A model generated the notes under the pieces. That model worked only from the letters and a program-made list of their open reading frames with translations, had not been told where the DNA came from and searched no databases. A stretch of 64,000 bases of DNA from Breviolum minutum Mf 1.05b.01 (Eukaryota > Sar > Dinophyceae > Suessiales > Symbiodiniaceae), in NCBI GenBank assembly GCA_000507305.1, contig DF239948.1, positions 84,404 to 148,403 of the forward strand, read 5' to 3'. How positions within the stretch are numbered: the stretch's first letter is position 1; every line of letters begins with the position of its first letter. A program made the position numbers and the translations under genes. Shown here one piece after another: positions 63,844 to 64,000 of this stretch.

Positions 63844-64000
63844 ATGATAAATAGAAAATATTTATATAATTATAACTCGGGAAGTGTAAGAGGAACAGAG
63901 CCACAGTTTATGCCACAGGTGTCTAAAGTAGAAAAGGTTAAACCTAAACTAAATATGAATTTAATGAGAGACTTCAACATATCAGACATTGAAGGTTTAA
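63844..64000 (+). CDS. Unknown PLV protein, N-terminus only (cut by the window)
   Basis: 52 codons open to the window edge, beginning MINRKYLYNYNSGS and rich in Lys/Asn/Met. The shared TCTAGA promoter and AT composition place it in the element. Too short to identify. Confidence 0.6.
   Translation, partial: MINRKYLYNYNSGSVRGTEPQFMPQVSKVEKVKPKLNMNLMRDFNISDIEGL

Larger units (their letters stand above)
54750..64000. mobile_element. Integrated Polinton-like virus (PLV), truncated by the window end
   Basis: From about 54.75 kb the DNA is markedly AT-richer than everything to the left, free of A-G repeats, densely coding and intronless. It carries a protein-primed family B DNA polymerase, a penton/minor-capsid-like protein, zinc-finger proteins and small unknown proteins. 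Gene layout is bipartite: three plus-strand genes including the polymerase converge at about 60.1 kb with five minus-strand genes; a divergent plus gene starts at 63844. The left terminus is not exact; candidates are the G-rich sequence near 54755 or the start of the tandem repeats at 54950. Terminal inverted repeats cannot be tested because the right end is outside the window. Confidence 0.82.

Noticed and set aside
54750..64000. Integrase, major capsid protein, packaging ATPase or protease in the PLV
   Set aside because: None of their motifs appears in the visible ORFs; they may be beyond the window, so no claim of absence is made for the whole element.

Overview
The window looks like nuclear DNA of a protist, most likely a dinoflagellate, with a Polinton-like virus (PLV) integrated at its right end. 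The host inference rests on three things. The first is one long split gene whose exons end at GT, GC or GA donors and begin after AG, nearly always with a following G; this combination is known from Symbiodiniaceae genomes. The second is a degenerate TTTAGGG-type interstitial array at 17.95-18.27 kb. The third is a very repeat-rich, low-coding background. No rRNA, intact tRNA, CRISPR array or bacterial-type operon is visible.

Region 1, about 6.5-42 kb, minus strand. This is the least expected content. At least 27 (probably 29) tiny exons of 33-66 nt are spread over about 35 kb. Every one is a multiple of three, symmetric in phase 1, and encodes one copy of a 13-22 residue repeat with consensus G-[DE]-x-R-R-S-[VIL]-A-x-R-K-S-Y-...-D-[DE]-E. 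In any combination they join into one open frame of about 480-507 repeat-derived codons. Introns of about 0.4-2.8 kb are packed with short inverted-repeat elements (MITE-like families A-G here), microsatellites and a degenerate retroelement ORF. Four exons lie in a recent tandem quadruplication (27.3-30.4 kb). The ends of the gene, the ATG and the stop are not identified.

Region 2, about 42-51.7 kb. Mostly repeats: two tRNA-Arg-like pseudogenes in a tandem repeat, further MITEs, and a GC-richer island at 47.4-48.4 kb with a minus-strand coding segment that carries a duplicated domain.

Region 3, 51.75-54.7 kb. Two intronless plus-strand genes, a coiled-coil/ubiquitin-like protein and a protein ending in a CaaX prenylation motif, followed by several tandem-repeat blocks that separate them from the AT-rich element.

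Region 4, about 54.75 kb to the window end. A compact AT-rich PLV/Polinton-like element, truncated by the window. Plus-strand genes encode a zinc-finger protein, an F-box-like protein and a 1260-aa protein-primed family B DNA polymerase. Convergent minus-strand genes encode a penton/minor-capsid-like protein, a zinc-finger protein and three unknown, probably virion-related proteins. A divergent plus gene runs off the edge. Eight of nine genes have a TCTA tetramer in AT-rich DNA 10-29 nt before the ATG, as in the CroV/mavirus late promoter. The three plus-strand genes also share ACTTAAAGAmAT. Perfect hairpins follow several genes. A GC-rich palindromic 23-mer is inserted in frame three times in two of the viral genes. 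Major capsid protein, packaging ATPase, protease and integrase are not in view and may lie beyond 64 kb.
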